From assembly GCF_017254835.1 (NCBI RefSeq), contig NZ_JAFKCW010000003.1:1-64000 (forward strand): DNA of 64,000 nucleotides, given 5' to 3'. The stretch comes from Algoriphagus aestuariicola. Lineage in GTDB: Bacteria > Bacteroidota > Bacteroidia > Cytophagales > Cyclobacteriaceae. Both the position numbers and the translations under genes were made by a program. Position 1 is the stretch's first letter, and each line of letters starts with the position of its first letter. Shown here piece by piece: positions 16,108 to 24,196 of this stretch. The notes below the pieces were generated by a model. The model had not been told where the DNA came from. It did not search any database and saw only the letters and a list, made by a program, of their open reading frames with translations.

Positions 16108-18111
16108 ATGTACTTCACCGCCCCAAATGCCCAAAAACTAACTTTTGACCGCAAAAACCACTCCGACGAAACCCTTCTCGCCCTTTACGAGTCCCTTTTA
16201 ATCCCGAGAAGAATCGAAGAGAAAATGCTGATCCTACTTCGGCAAGGCAGAATTTCAAAATGGTTTAGCGGCTGGGGACAGGAGGCGATTTCAATCGGGG
16301 CGGTAAACGCGCTGAAACCGGACGAGTTTATTCTTCCCATGCATCGAAACCTAGGGATTTTCACGGGAAGAAACATTCCCTTGGAGCGGCTTTTCTCCCA
16401 GTTTCAAGGCAAGAAGTCAGGCTTCACCAAAGGGCGGGACCGCTCCTTTCACTTCGGCTCCATGGCCCATCATATCGTGGGGATGATCTCCCATCTCGGT
16501 CCCCAGCTGGCCATCGCGGATGGAATTGCACTTGCGGATAGGCTTTCGGGGGAAAAGAAAGTGACCTTGGTCTTCTCCGGTGACGGAGCGAGTTCCGAGG
16601 GGGATTTTCACGAAGGGCTGAACGTCGCCGCAGTTTGGAAGCTTCCGGTGATCTTTGTCGTCGAGCACAACGGATACGGCCTCTCCACGCCCAGCGAAGA
16701 GCAGTTTGCATTCAAATTCTTTACCGAAAAAGGCCCAGGATACGGGATGGAAGCCATCCGCATCCAAGGCAATAATGTTCTGGAAGTCTATGACGCCATT
16801 CTAAATCTTGCGAAAGATCTCAGGGAAAATCCGCGTCCCGTGTTGGTTGAGGCGATTACATTCCGGATGAGGGGCCATGAAGAGGCATCAGGAACCAAAT
16901 ATGTCCCCAAATACCTGATGGAAGATTGGGCGAAATTGGATCCAGTCGACAACTATGAATCTTATCTCGAATCCATTGGGGTTTTGGATGAAAAAACGAA
17001 GGAACAGATCAATCAAAAAGTCAAAACTGCCATAAATGATGGACTCGAAGTGGCTTTTGCCGAGGAAGCAATTGCTGCCAATCTGGAGGAAGAGCTAAAT
17101 GATGTGTATGCTCCCTTTACCCAAAAAGTCATTTCTCACGAAGAACCAAATTCAGAAAAGCGCTTCGTAGATGCCATTTCGGATGGACTTCGACAGTCTA
17201 TGGAAAGATTCCCAAACCTGATTCTCATGGGGCAAGACATCGGGGAATATGGCGGCGTATTCAAGATCACGGATGGATTCAAGGCCCAGTTTGGAGCGGA
17301 TCGGGTGAGAAATACCCCTCTTTGCGAAAGTGCAATCATAGGAGCTGGCTTGGGCCTTTCCCTCAAAGGCTACAAAGCAATGGTGGAGATGCAGTTCGCG
17401 GATTTCGTGACCATGGGCTTCAACCAAATCGTGAACAACCTGGCTAAAATCCATTACCGCTGGGGTCAAAACGCCGATGTGGTGATTCGTATGCCAACTG
17501 GCGCAGGTACCGCTGCTGGACCTTTTCACTCCCAATCCAACGAGGCTTGGTTTTTCCATACCCCCGGCCTGAAAATAGTCTACCCTTCCAATCCCGTCGA
17601 TGCCAAAGGACTACTGAACGCGGCACTGGAAGACCCGAATCCTTTCCTCTATTTTGAGCATAAGTTGCTTTATCGATCTATCTCCAAACAAGTTCCTGAT
17701 TCCTACTACACCACAGAAGTAGGAAAAGCGACTTTGGTGAAAGAAGGCGACCAAGTCTCCGTCATCACTTATGGCATGGGCGTTCACTGGGCAATGAAAG
17801 CTGTCGAGGAGTCTGGCATTTCAGCGGATATTCTGGACCTAAGGACACTTTTGCCTTGGGATCAAGAAGCGGTAACTCAATCCGTCAAAAAAACCGGAAA
17901 AGTGATTTTCCTACAAGAAGACACACTGACCGGAGGGATTGGGGCAGAAATCTGCGCTTGGATTTCGGAACATAGCTTTCAGCATCTGGATGCTCCCGTG
18001 ATGCGAGTAGGCAGTTTGGATACGCCAGTACCTTTTGCTCCGAATTTGGAAAAGCAGTTTTTGCCAGAGACAAGGTTTAAAGCCAAGTTGAAAGAGTTAA
18101 TTGAGTTTTAA
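16108..18111 (+). CDS. 2-oxoacid dehydrogenase E1, fused alpha and beta subunits
   Basis: A 667-residue thiamine-diphosphate enzyme that decarboxylates a 2-oxoacid and passes the acyl group to the lipoyl arm of E2. Residues about 20-330 are the E1-alpha domain, with the TPP motif starting GDGASSEGDF and ending EHNGYG, and the loop RMRGHEEASG. Residues about 345-667 are E1-beta (GQDIGEYGGVFKIT, PTGAGTAAGPFHSQ). The two subunits are separate genes in many bacteria; the fused form is common in Bacteroidota and usually called branched-chain (2-oxoisovalerate) dehydrogenase E1, but acetoin or pyruvate use is not excluded. E2 and E3 are not in this window. Its stop shares one base with the start of the GNAT gene (TAATG). 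Confidence 0.9.
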   Translation: MYFTAPNAQKLTFDRKNHSDETLLALYESLLIPRRIEEKMLILLRQGRISKWFSGWGQEAISIGAVNALKPDEFILPMHRNLGIFTGRNIPLERLFSQFQGKKSGFTKGRDRSFHFGSMAHHIVGMISHLGPQLAIADGIALADRLSGEKKVTLVFSGDGASSEGDFHEGLNVAAVWKLPVIFVVEHNGYGLSTPSEEQFAFKFFTEKGPGYGMEAIRIQGNNVLEVYDAILNLAKDLRENPRPVLVEAITFRMRGHEEASGTKYVPKYLMEDWAKLDPVDNYESYLESIGVLDEKTKEQINQKVKTAINDGLEVAFAEEAIAANLEEELNDVYAPFTQKVISHEEPNSEKRFVDAISDGLRQSMERFPNLILMGQDIGEYGGVFKITDGFKAQFGADRVRNTPLCESAIIGAGLGLSLKGYKAMVEMQFADFVTMGFNQIVNNLAKIHYRWGQNADVVIRMPTGAGTAAGPFHSQSNEAWFFHTPGLKIVYPSNPVDAKGLLNAALEDPNPFLYFEHKLLYRSISKQVPDSYYTTEVGKATLVKEGDQVSVITYGMGVHWAMKAVEESGISADILDLRTLLPWDQEAVTQSVKKTGKVIFLQEDTLTGGIGAEICAWISEHSFQHLDAPVMRVGSLDTPVPFAPNLEKQFLPETRFKAKLKELIEF

Positions 18112-18620
18112 TGGAATCCGAAATGACGAGTATTCGACCACTTGCACATAATGAACTTTCCAAAGTCCAAAGCATCGCTCATCGGACCTGGCCTAACACC
18201 TTTGGTGAAATTCTCAGTCCCGAACAGATCAGCTATATGCTCAATATGATGTATGCGCTCCCTGTTTTGGAATCCCAGTGGCAGAAAGGACATACTTTCC
18301 TATTAGCCGAGGAAAATGGACAGGAGTTGGGTTTCGCAGGATTTGAGCTGAATTATGCGGAGGGCCCGAAGGCAAAACTCCATAAGATCTACCTTTTGCC
18401 AGAAACCCAGGGAAAAGGTCTAGGAAAGAAGCTTATCCTTGACGTGGCAAGAAGAGTCAGGGAAGCGGGGCAAAAAAGTCTTTTGCTCAACGTCAACAAA
18501 TACAACCAAAAAGCCATAGACTTCTACCAACGAATTGGGTTCCAGGAAATCTACAAGGAAGTGATTGACATCGGGAATGGCTACGTTATGGATGATGTGG
18601 TGATGGAGCTTACCCTATGA
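18111..18620 (+). CDS. GNAT family N-acetyltransferase
   Basis: A 169-residue single-domain acetyltransferase. The acetyl-CoA loop is clear (LPETQGKGLGKKLI, about residues 97-110), as is the following NVNKYNQKAIDFYQRIGF strand-helix typical of GNATs. The N-terminal SIRPLAHNELSKVQSIAHRTW start resembles the RimI/PaiA-type group. The start ATG overlaps the E1 stop by one base, so translation is coupled to the dehydrogenase. The acceptor substrate is unknown. The gene is convergent with truA, six bases apart. Confidence 0.87.
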   Translation: MESEMTSIRPLAHNELSKVQSIAHRTWPNTFGEILSPEQISYMLNMMYALPVLESQWQKGHTFLLAEENGQELGFAGFELNYAEGPKAKLHKIYLLPETQGKGLGKKLILDVARRVREAGQKSLLLNVNKYNQKAIDFYQRIGFQEIYKEVIDIGNGYVMDDVVMELTL

Positions 18621-18626
18621 CCTATT

Positions 18627-19415
18627 TCAGATGTAATTTCCCGGATTTTCTACCAGCACCGTTTCCCAAAGCGTCAATCCATGAGCTGGAGCGGGAGGAA
18701 TTTGCTCCCAGCTTTCCTCTGGCTTATTCAATCGTTCTTGGATTTGATCTGATGCCAAGGTCCAAATAGCTGAAACCATTTTTCTCACTTGGTGGTGCAA
18801 AAATCCTGTGCCGGTGACTTCAAAACAATAAACTCGCTCTGGGAAAAATTCCCCTTGGTATTCATCCGTCAAATAAACTTTGGCTTCCAGAACCTCCCGA
18901 ACATAGTCCGACTTGTTTGGAGAAACTTTGCAAAATGCTTTGAAATCGTGCTCACCGACAAATGCGCTGACGTTTTTTTCCATCTTCTCCAAAGAATTTA
19001 ATCCAGAGACTTGATGCATATAAGCGGAAGCGAAGGGGTGAAAATCTGGTGAATCGGAGAAAAAATAGCGGTAGGTTTTCTTCTCCACCGCTTGGATCAA
19101 ATTGAAGTCCCGAGGGATTTCCCGGACCGAATTTAAGGTGATTTCACCACCGAGGTTTTGATTTAAAGTTGGGAGTAGATTTTCCAGCTCGATTTTTTCC
19201 CGGAGAAAAAGCTGCATATATCCACTCCTACAATGCACTCCAGAATCAGTTCGGCTAGCTCCAATCAGGGAAAAATCCTCATGGTTCAACACGTAGCGAA
19301 ATACCCTCTCCAGTTTTCCCTCCACAGTGGCTTGATTGGGCTGCTTTGCCCAGCCTTTGAAGTGCCCACCGAAATAGCTGATCGAGAATAGGTAAGAATA
19401 GGGTCTTGTACGCAT
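18627..19415 (-). CDS. truA: tRNA pseudouridine synthase A
   Basis: Makes pseudouridine at positions 38-40 of the tRNA anticodon arm. The catalytic aspartate lies in GASRTDSGVHC (about residues 49-59), the normal position. I start at the ATG at 19415 (262 residues, MRTRPYSYLFSISYFGGHFKGWAKQ), which matches the family N-terminus; the frame is open upstream to 19634, overlapping the divergent gene at 19504. The C-terminal VTGTGFLHHQVRKMV region (GxxFLxxxVRxMV) is canonical. GRTD is SRTD here, a tolerated variant. Confidence 0.94.
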   Translation of the reverse strand: MRTRPYSYLFSISYFGGHFKGWAKQPNQATVEGKLERVFRYVLNHEDFSLIGASRTDSGVHCRSGYMQLFLREKIELENLLPTLNQNLGGEITLNSVREIPRDFNLIQAVEKKTYRYFFSDSPDFHPFASAYMHQVSGLNSLEKMEKNVSAFVGEHDFKAFCKVSPNKSDYVREVLEAKVYLTDEYQGEFFPERVYCFEVTGTGFLHHQVRKMVSAIWTLASDQIQERLNKPEESWEQIPPAPAHGLTLWETVLVENPGNYI

Positions 19416-19503
19416 GAATGGGACCATAAAATCGGAAATACTTGTAAGCGCTTTGATTCGCTTGGCAGCTTCCTTAAATTCAATAAACCCAAAAGTACTG
19501 ACT

Positions 19504-20076
19504 ATGAAAGCAATTCTCAGCATCCTCGCCCTTTTGATCGGATTTTCTGTCTTCGGACAGACCGCTCCTAGCAAAGAAATCCAGATCAAAATGGCCTTGA
19601 TGGCTGCCCCCGAAGACCAAAGGGAAGGAGCCACCGTTTATAGTTCCGATGGAGTTTTGCTTCGAAATGGTAGCAATCAGACTATCTGTCTGGGCGATGA
19701 CCCGAATCGGGAAGGACTTTCAGTGTCTTGCTACCATAAGAGTGTACAGCCCTTTATGGAAAGAGGCTGGGCTTTGAAAAAGGAAGGAAAAAGTATGCAG
19801 GAGATTTTTGCAATACGTGAGGCTGAGGCAAAAGCAAAAACGTTGACTTTGCCAGACTATGGGAGCACCTTGTTTGTATTAGTAGCCGACGAAAAGGATG
19901 TGAACTGGAATACTGGCGAAGCCGCAAACACCTATACCCGATCCGTAGTCTATATTCCCTGGGCAACTGTGGAGAGTACGGGGCTTCCCGTTTCACCTCC
20001 AGCACCGGGTCTGCCTTGGATTATGGATCCGGGAACTCATCGGGCTCATATCATGATCAATCCGCCGAGGGATTGA
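19504..20076 (+). CDS. exported protein of unknown function
   Basis: A 190-residue protein I do not recognise with certainty. The ATG at 19504 is chosen because it opens a signal peptide (MKAILSILALLIGFSVFGQ). The mature part has a Cys pair in the centre (ICLGDDPNREGLSVSCYHKS), a charged helix (KEGKSMQEIFAIREAEAKAK) and a C-terminal segment rich in Pro and Gly (LPVSPPAPGLPWIMDPGTHR) that ends with HIMINPPRD. It is divergent from truA, whose start is 88 bp away. Its TGA overlaps the next ATG (TGATG at 20074-20078), so it is translationally coupled to the DUF4160 gene and probably belongs to the same transcript. Confidence 0.7.
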   Translation: MKAILSILALLIGFSVFGQTAPSKEIQIKMALMAAPEDQREGATVYSSDGVLLRNGSNQTICLGDDPNREGLSVSCYHKSVQPFMERGWALKKEGKSMQEIFAIREAEAKAKTLTLPDYGSTLFVLVADEKDVNWNTGEAANTYTRSVVYIPWATVESTGLPVSPPAPGLPWIMDPGTHRAHIMINPPRD

Positions 20077-20324
20077 TGCCTACCATACTTTACATACTTG
20101 GCTGGAGACTTTTCTTCTATTCAAATGAAGGAAAAGAACCAATTCACGTTCACGCACAAAAAGGTGATATGGAATGTAAGTTCTGGATTGATGATAAAAT
20201 TATGGATATTAGGGAGGATTTTGGTTACAATTTGACACCACAGGCCAGAAAAGAAATTAGAAAAATCATCTTCCAAAACTTCGATTTGATCGTTAAAAGT
20301 TGGAATGAGTACTTTAAAAAGTAA
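20076..20324 (+). CDS. DUF4160 domain protein
   Basis: An 82-residue small protein with the DUF4160 hallmark: the aromatic block WRLFFYSNEGKEPIHVHA (about 11-28), an acidic middle (FWIDDKIMDIRED) and an amphipathic C-terminal helix. Such proteins nearly always precede a DUF2442 gene and the pair has been proposed to act as a toxin-antitoxin-like unit; the activity is not established. The start ATG overlaps the stop of the exported protein gene, and the end overlaps the DUF2442 start by 20 bases. Confidence 0.88.
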   Translation: MPTILYILGWRLFFYSNEGKEPIHVHAQKGDMECKFWIDDKIMDIREDFGYNLTPQARKEIRKIIFQNFDLIVKSWNEYFKK

Positions 20325-20559
20325 AACTATGGTTGATTCTCATCAAATATCAGAAATTCGATTTGACAATAAGCATATGATTCTCGAAGTCGATGCAAAG
20401 GAAATTAAAGTGGATTTAGAATTCATTTCTCCAAAATTATTGGTAGCATCAGATATAGAGAGAAGTCTTTACAAAGTATCCCCTTCCGGCTATGGGATTC
20501 ACTGGCCTTTGATTGATGAGGACCTTTCAGTAAATCAATTGATAAAAAACTGTGAATGA
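20305..20559 (+). CDS. DUF2442 domain protein
   Basis: An 84-residue protein. It fits DUF2442: a short beta-strand N-terminal half (EIRFDNKHMILEV) and the typical end YGIHWPLIDEDLSVNQLI. In this family the GIHWP(L)IDEDLS segment is the most conserved part. It overlaps DUF4160 upstream (20 bases) and the mini membrane protein downstream (8 bases), so the four genes 19504-20767 look like one translationally coupled unit. A role as DNA-binding antitoxin has been suggested for the family but not shown. Confidence 0.88.
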   Translation: MSTLKSKTMVDSHQISEIRFDNKHMILEVDAKEIKVDLEFISPKLLVASDIERSLYKVSPSGYGIHWPLIDEDLSVNQLIKNCE

Positions 20560-20767
20560 TTTGAATCCAAGTAAAAGTTGGGCAGCTATGCCACATCACG
20601 TGGAGGGTGTCCCAACAATAGTTTATATTTTTTTCATATTGATTTGTTTGCTTTTTGGCTACTACATTTTCAGCCGTATGAAAAAAGATAAGAAAAATCC
20701 TCCTCTGAACTCAAAGATGAAAGTCATAGAACAAACTATAAAATCACTAAAAAAACCACCCCGATAA
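20552..20767 (+). CDS. small single-pass membrane protein, unknown
   Basis: A 71-residue frame from a GTG at 20552 that overlaps the DUF2442 stop by 8 bases. One membrane helix is clear (TIVYIFFILICLLFGYYIF, about residues 22-40), followed by a very basic tail (RMKKDKKNPP ... KSLKKPP). It ends right at the terminator 20750-20789, which supports it as the last gene of the operon. I know no family for it. An alternative start is the ATG at 20588. Confidence 0.6.
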   Translation: MNDLNPSKSWAAMPHHVEGVPTIVYIFFILICLLFGYYIFSRMKKDKKNPPLNSKMKVIEQTIKSLKKPPR

Positions 20768-20789
20768 TAATGGGGTGGTTTTTTTTTTT
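20750..20789 (+). terminator. rho-independent terminator of the DUF4160/DUF2442 operon
   Basis: A 13-bp stem AAAAAACCACCCC/GGGGTGGTTTTTT (20750-20762 with 20772-20784) and a long T-run. The left arm overlaps the last codons of the mini membrane protein. Confidence 0.92.
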
Positions 20790-20793
20790 GAAA

Positions 20794-20816
20794 GTTCGAG
20801 ATTGCAAATCTCGAAC
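20794..20816. repeat. perfect 10-bp palindrome with GCA loop
   Basis: GTTCGAGATT-GCA-AATCTCGAAC between the operon terminator and leuB, which is transcribed towards it. With no U-tract it looks more like a palindromic repeat unit than a second terminator. Confidence 0.6.
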
Positions 20817-20839
20817 AGCGAATTCTTACATGAGTGAGC

Positions 20840-21907
20840 TTATCCCAAAATCTTAGCAGCTAGCCAGTCTCCGACTTCGGAAGTTTTGTAGGCTTTACCG
20901 CCTTCGGCAATATCTTCGGTCACAAAGCCTTCAGCCAGTGAAAGGTTCACCACATCGCTGATCGCTTGTGCTTCTGCCTTCAAGCCGAATGCATAATCAA
21001 ACATCATCGCCGCAGACAATACCGTTCCAAGAGGATTGGCGATGTCTTTTCCGGCAGCCTGAGGATAGGAACCGTGGATCGGTTCGAATAACTTTACTTT
21101 GGAACCCAAAGAAGCGGATGGCATCAAGCCCATAGAACCGGAAATCACAGAAGCCTCGTCAGTCAGGATGTCCCCGAATAGGTTTTCGGTAATCAAGACG
21201 TCATAAGCTTTTGGCCACTGGATCAAGCGCATCGCTACGGCATCCACAAATTCGTATTCTACTTTTACGTCTGGATACTCAGGAGCCAATTCCTGTACAG
21301 TCTCTCTCCAAAGTCTGGAAGTTGCCATGACGTTTGCTTTGTCCACGCAAGTCAACAATTTTCTTCTTCCTTGAGCTGCTTCAAAGCCCATTCTGGCCAA
21401 GCGCACGATTTCCTCTTTGGTATACACGTTGGTATCAAAGGCTTTGGTTCCTTGCTCGTTACGACCTCTTGGTTCACCGAAGTACACCCCACCAGTCAAT
21501 TCACGGAAGAATACAAAGTCCGCTCCGTCCACTCTGTCAAGCTTCAATGGCGACTTATGCACCAAAGATGGGAAAGTGAACGTTGGTCTTACGTTGGCAA
21601 AAAGGCCCAATTTCTGACGCATTCTCAATAAGCCTTGTTCAGGACGAACTTTGGCTTTAGGGTCATTGTCATATTTAGGGTCTCCGATAGCACCAAAAAG
21701 CACCGCGTCAGAGGAGGCACAGATCTCGTGAGTAGCATCTGGGTAAGGATCGCCTGTCGCATCGATCGCGCAAGCACCAACCAAGCCTTCTTTGTACGAA
21801 ATTTTATGTCCAAATTTTTGTCCAATGGCATTTACAACCTTCACAGCTTGAGCCACTACTTCTGGGCCGATGCCATCACCCGGCAACAGCGCGATATTCA
21901 TTTCCAT
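20840..21907 (-). CDS. leuB: 3-isopropylmalate dehydrogenase
   Basis: A 355-residue NAD-dependent beta-decarboxylating dehydrogenase. It converts 3-isopropylmalate to 2-oxoisocaproate in leucine synthesis, and in the citramalate route also 3-methylmalate to 2-oxobutyrate. LLPGDGIGPEVV start, RPEQGLLRMRQKLGLFANVRP (substrate arginines), and GSMGLMPSASLG with FEPIHGSYPQAAGKDIANP (cofactor site) are all present. It is the last gene of the ilv-leu operon, and its start overlaps the end of the citramalate-synthase-like gene by 32 bases. I see no strong terminator just downstream; the palindrome at 20794 may serve. Confidence 0.96.
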   Translation of the reverse strand: MEMNIALLPGDGIGPEVVAQAVKVVNAIGQKFGHKISYKEGLVGACAIDATGDPYPDATHEICASSDAVLFGAIGDPKYDNDPKAKVRPEQGLLRMRQKLGLFANVRPTFTFPSLVHKSPLKLDRVDGADFVFFRELTGGVYFGEPRGRNEQGTKAFDTNVYTKEEIVRLARMGFEAAQGRRKLLTCVDKANVMATSRLWRETVQELAPEYPDVKVEYEFVDAVAMRLIQWPKAYDVLITENLFGDILTDEASVISGSMGLMPSASLGSKVKLFEPIHGSYPQAAGKDIANPLGTVLSAAMMFDYAFGLKAEAQAISDVVNLSLAEGFVTEDIAEGGKAYKTSEVGDWLAAKILG

Positions 21908-23462
21908 ATTTTGGGGATTCTTCTAGTTCTGGATTATAATTCATGGTTTCGATGATGTTGAGCATTTTTTCAGTGGCCATCATCGCCGCCACCGTCTGAT
22001 CGGGATCCAAGCCTTTGGTCTTGAATATTTTACCATAATCCCAAGTGATCACCGTCTCCACAAAGGCGTCGGTCTTGCCTCCTGGAGGAATGGACACATG
22101 GTAATCGGTCAATTTGGGAAGCTCTTTCCCAAAGGATTTATATATCTTCTTGAGAGCCTTCATGAAGGAATCGTACTGCCCGTCTCCGGTGGCGATTTCG
22201 TCATAAATTTTCCCATGGATATTCATTCGAAGCTGCACGACAGGCTTCAGACCCTTGGAATGAGTCATGTGGTAGCCTTCAATGCTGATGTGCTTGGAGA
22301 TGGAATTGTTTTGCAGAACATCCGAAATGATGTAAGGCAAGTCCTCTGTAGTCACCCGTTCTTTCTTGTCCCCGAGTTCGATGATTCGTTGGGTCACTCT
22401 TGCGAGCTCTTCCTTTTCGAGAGAAATGCCCAACTCTTCCAAATTTTTCAAAATGTTGGCCTTCCCGGAGGTTTTTCCCAAAGCATACTTTCTTTGACGG
22501 CCAAATCGCTCCGGCATCAGATCATTGAAATATAGGTTTTTCTTGTTGTCTCCATCTGCATGAATACCTGCGGTTTGGGTGAAGACATTTTCCCCAACCA
22601 CCGGCTTATTTGCCGGAATGTGCTGACCAGAAAACTGCTCGACCAACTTGGAAACGCGGAAGATCTTCTGCTCTTGGATGCCAATCTGCAGGTCGGTAAA
22701 GTCCTTGATCACTGCCACGACAGATTCCAAAGGAGCGTTTCCTGCTCTTTCACCCAAACCATTGACAGTCGTATGAATGCCAGCTGCTCCATGGAGCACA
22801 GCTTCCATCACGTTGGCCACGGAAAGATCGTAGTCGTTGTGCGCGTGAAAGTCAAAATGTATCTCAGGAAACTGTGCGACTAACTGGCTGAAGTATTTGG
22901 TCACCTCATCCGGAGACAACAATCCGAGGGTATCGGGCAGCATGATTCGCTTCACTGGAAGCTTGGTCAGCAGCTCGATCAGTCTCATCGTGTATTCCTC
23001 AGAATTCCGCATTCCATTAGACCAGTCTTCCAAATAGACGTTGACTGAGACCCCTTTGCTTTGGGCATACTCAATGCTCTTTCGGATGTCCTCAAAATGC
23101 TGTTCTGGAGTTTTTTTCAACTGGTGAACCAGATGATTGAGCGAGCCCTTGGTCAGAAGGTTTAGTACCTTGGCACCTGCCTCGAGGATCCAATTAACGG
23201 ATACTGGAGTATCTACGAATCCCAAAACCTCCACCCGATCCAGATAACCCTTTTGGGCGGCCCAATGGGTAATCTTTTGCACTCCCTCCAATTCCCCTTC
23301 AGAAACCCTTGCCGAAGCCACCTCTATCCGATCCACTTTGAGTTCTTCCAGAAGAAGCTTAGCGATCTGGAGTTTTTCCGAAGGCAAAAAGGAAACCCCT
23401 GAGGTCTGTTCTCCATCCCTCAGGGTAGTATCCATAAGTTCTATTCTTCTCTTTGCCTCCAT
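21876..23462 (-). CDS. cimA: (R)-citramalate synthase-like (second LeuA homologue)
   Basis: A 528-residue DRE-TIM acyltransferase. The catalytic start is [16 protein letters not shown], the metal-binding HAHNDYDLSVAN (HxH) is present, and the C-terminal regulatory domain contains the PPGGKTDAFVETV block. It differs clearly from the LeuA at 25606 and, from memory, resembles Leptospira citramalate synthase in several places: IEVASARVSEGELE, KVLNLLTKGSLNHL, VYLEDWSNGMRNS and VFTQTAGIHADGD. That enzyme joins pyruvate and acetyl-CoA, feeding isoleucine synthesis through LeuCD and LeuB, both encoded next to it. A plain 2-isopropylmalate synthase isozyme remains possible. The start is 9 bp downstream of leuD; its end overlaps leuB by 32 bases. 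Confidence 0.78.
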   Translation of the reverse strand: MEAKRRIELMDTTLRDGEQTSGVSFLPSEKLQIAKLLLEELKVDRIEVASARVSEGELEGVQKITHWAAQKGYLDRVEVLGFVDTPVSVNWILEAGAKVLNLLTKGSLNHLVHQLKKTPEQHFEDIRKSIEYAQSKGVSVNVYLEDWSNGMRNSEEYTMRLIELLTKLPVKRIMLPDTLGLLSPDEVTKYFSQLVAQFPEIHFDFHAHNDYDLSVANVMEAVLHGAAGIHTTVNGLGERAGNAPLESVVAVIKDFTDLQIGIQEQKIFRVSKLVEQFSGQHIPANKPVVGENVFTQTAGIHADGDNKKNLYFNDLMPERFGRQRKYALGKTSGKANILKNLEELGISLEKEELARVTQRIIELGDKKERVTTEDLPYIISDVLQNNSISKHISIEGYHMTHSKGLKPVVQLRMNIHGKIYDEIATGDGQYDSFMKALKKIYKSFGKELPKLTDYHVSIPPGGKTDAFVETVITWDYGKIFKTKGLDPDQTVAAMMATEKMLNIIETMNYNPELEESPKYGNEYRAVAG

Positions 23463-23471
23463 TAGAGCAGA

Positions 23472-24062
23472 TTATCTTGAAGCCGCGAAAGCGTCTATTT
23501 CAGAAGACATATTGAGAAGATAGTCGATGTCATCGAAGCCATTCTGCATATTGTCTTTCTTGTATTCATTGATGTCGAAGGACTCAGACTCTCCGGTAGC
23601 AAGCAAGGTTATTTTTTGCTCAGGAAGGCTGATTTCGATTTCTGTTTTTGGATCTGCGGTGATTGCTGCGAAAAGCTTATCTGCAAACTCCGCTGAAACT
23701 GTTACCGGAAGCACTCCGATATTCAGACAGTTGTTTTTGAAGATATCTGCAAAAAAGCTGGAAACTACGCAACGGAAGCCATAATCATAGATTGCCCAAA
23801 CGGCGTGCTCGCGGCTGGATCCTGATCCGAAGTTTTTGCCGGCAACCAGGATTTTTCCGAAATAGGTGGTATCGTTAAGGACAAAATCCTTTTTGGGATT
23901 GCCTTCCACGTCATATCTCCAATCACGGAACAGGTTGTCGCCAAAGCCCTCACGCTCGGTTGCCTTTAGGAAACGAGCCGGGATGATCTGGTCAGTGTCC
24001 ACGTTTTCGGTGGGCAATGGAACTGCCGTATCTCTTAGGACGGTGAATTTATCGTAAGCCAT
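23472..24062 (-). CDS. leuD: 3-isopropylmalate dehydratase small subunit
   Basis: A 196-residue swivelling domain that pairs with LeuC. NVDTDQIIPARFLK (about 20-33) and the GSGSSREHAVWAIYDYGFR loop (about 78-96) are the substrate-binding signatures. Isomerises 2-isopropylmalate to 3-isopropylmalate and, if the next gene is citramalate synthase, citramalate to methylmalate. It lies 134 bp downstream of leuC, the widest gap within the leu part of the operon, with the dispersed 13-mer at 24080. It is followed after 9 bp by the citramalate-synthase-like gene. Confidence 0.96.
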   Translation of the reverse strand: MAYDKFTVLRDTAVPLPTENVDTDQIIPARFLKATEREGFGDNLFRDWRYDVEGNPKKDFVLNDTTYFGKILVAGKNFGSGSSREHAVWAIYDYGFRCVVSSFFADIFKNNCLNIGVLPVTVSAEFADKLFAAITADPKTEIEISLPEQKITLLATGESESFDINEYKKDNMQNGFDDIDYLLNMSSEIDAFAASR

Positions 24063-24196
24063 TTTTTTCGATTTGAAAGATTGGAAAATTGGAAGATTGA
24101 TAGATCGGTGAAACCTGCTGGGGAAAGAAATCGAAAAGGACTCTCAAACCTCGGGCAAGCCGTGCTTCTCCATTCATACTTCTCGCTTCATATTTC
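24063..24196. other. leuC-leuD intergenic region with dispersed 13-mer
   Basis: A gap of 134 bp inside the operon. ATTGGAAAATTGG (24080-24092) equals 11168-11180. No hairpin with a U-tract, so transcription probably passes through. Confidence 0.45.
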
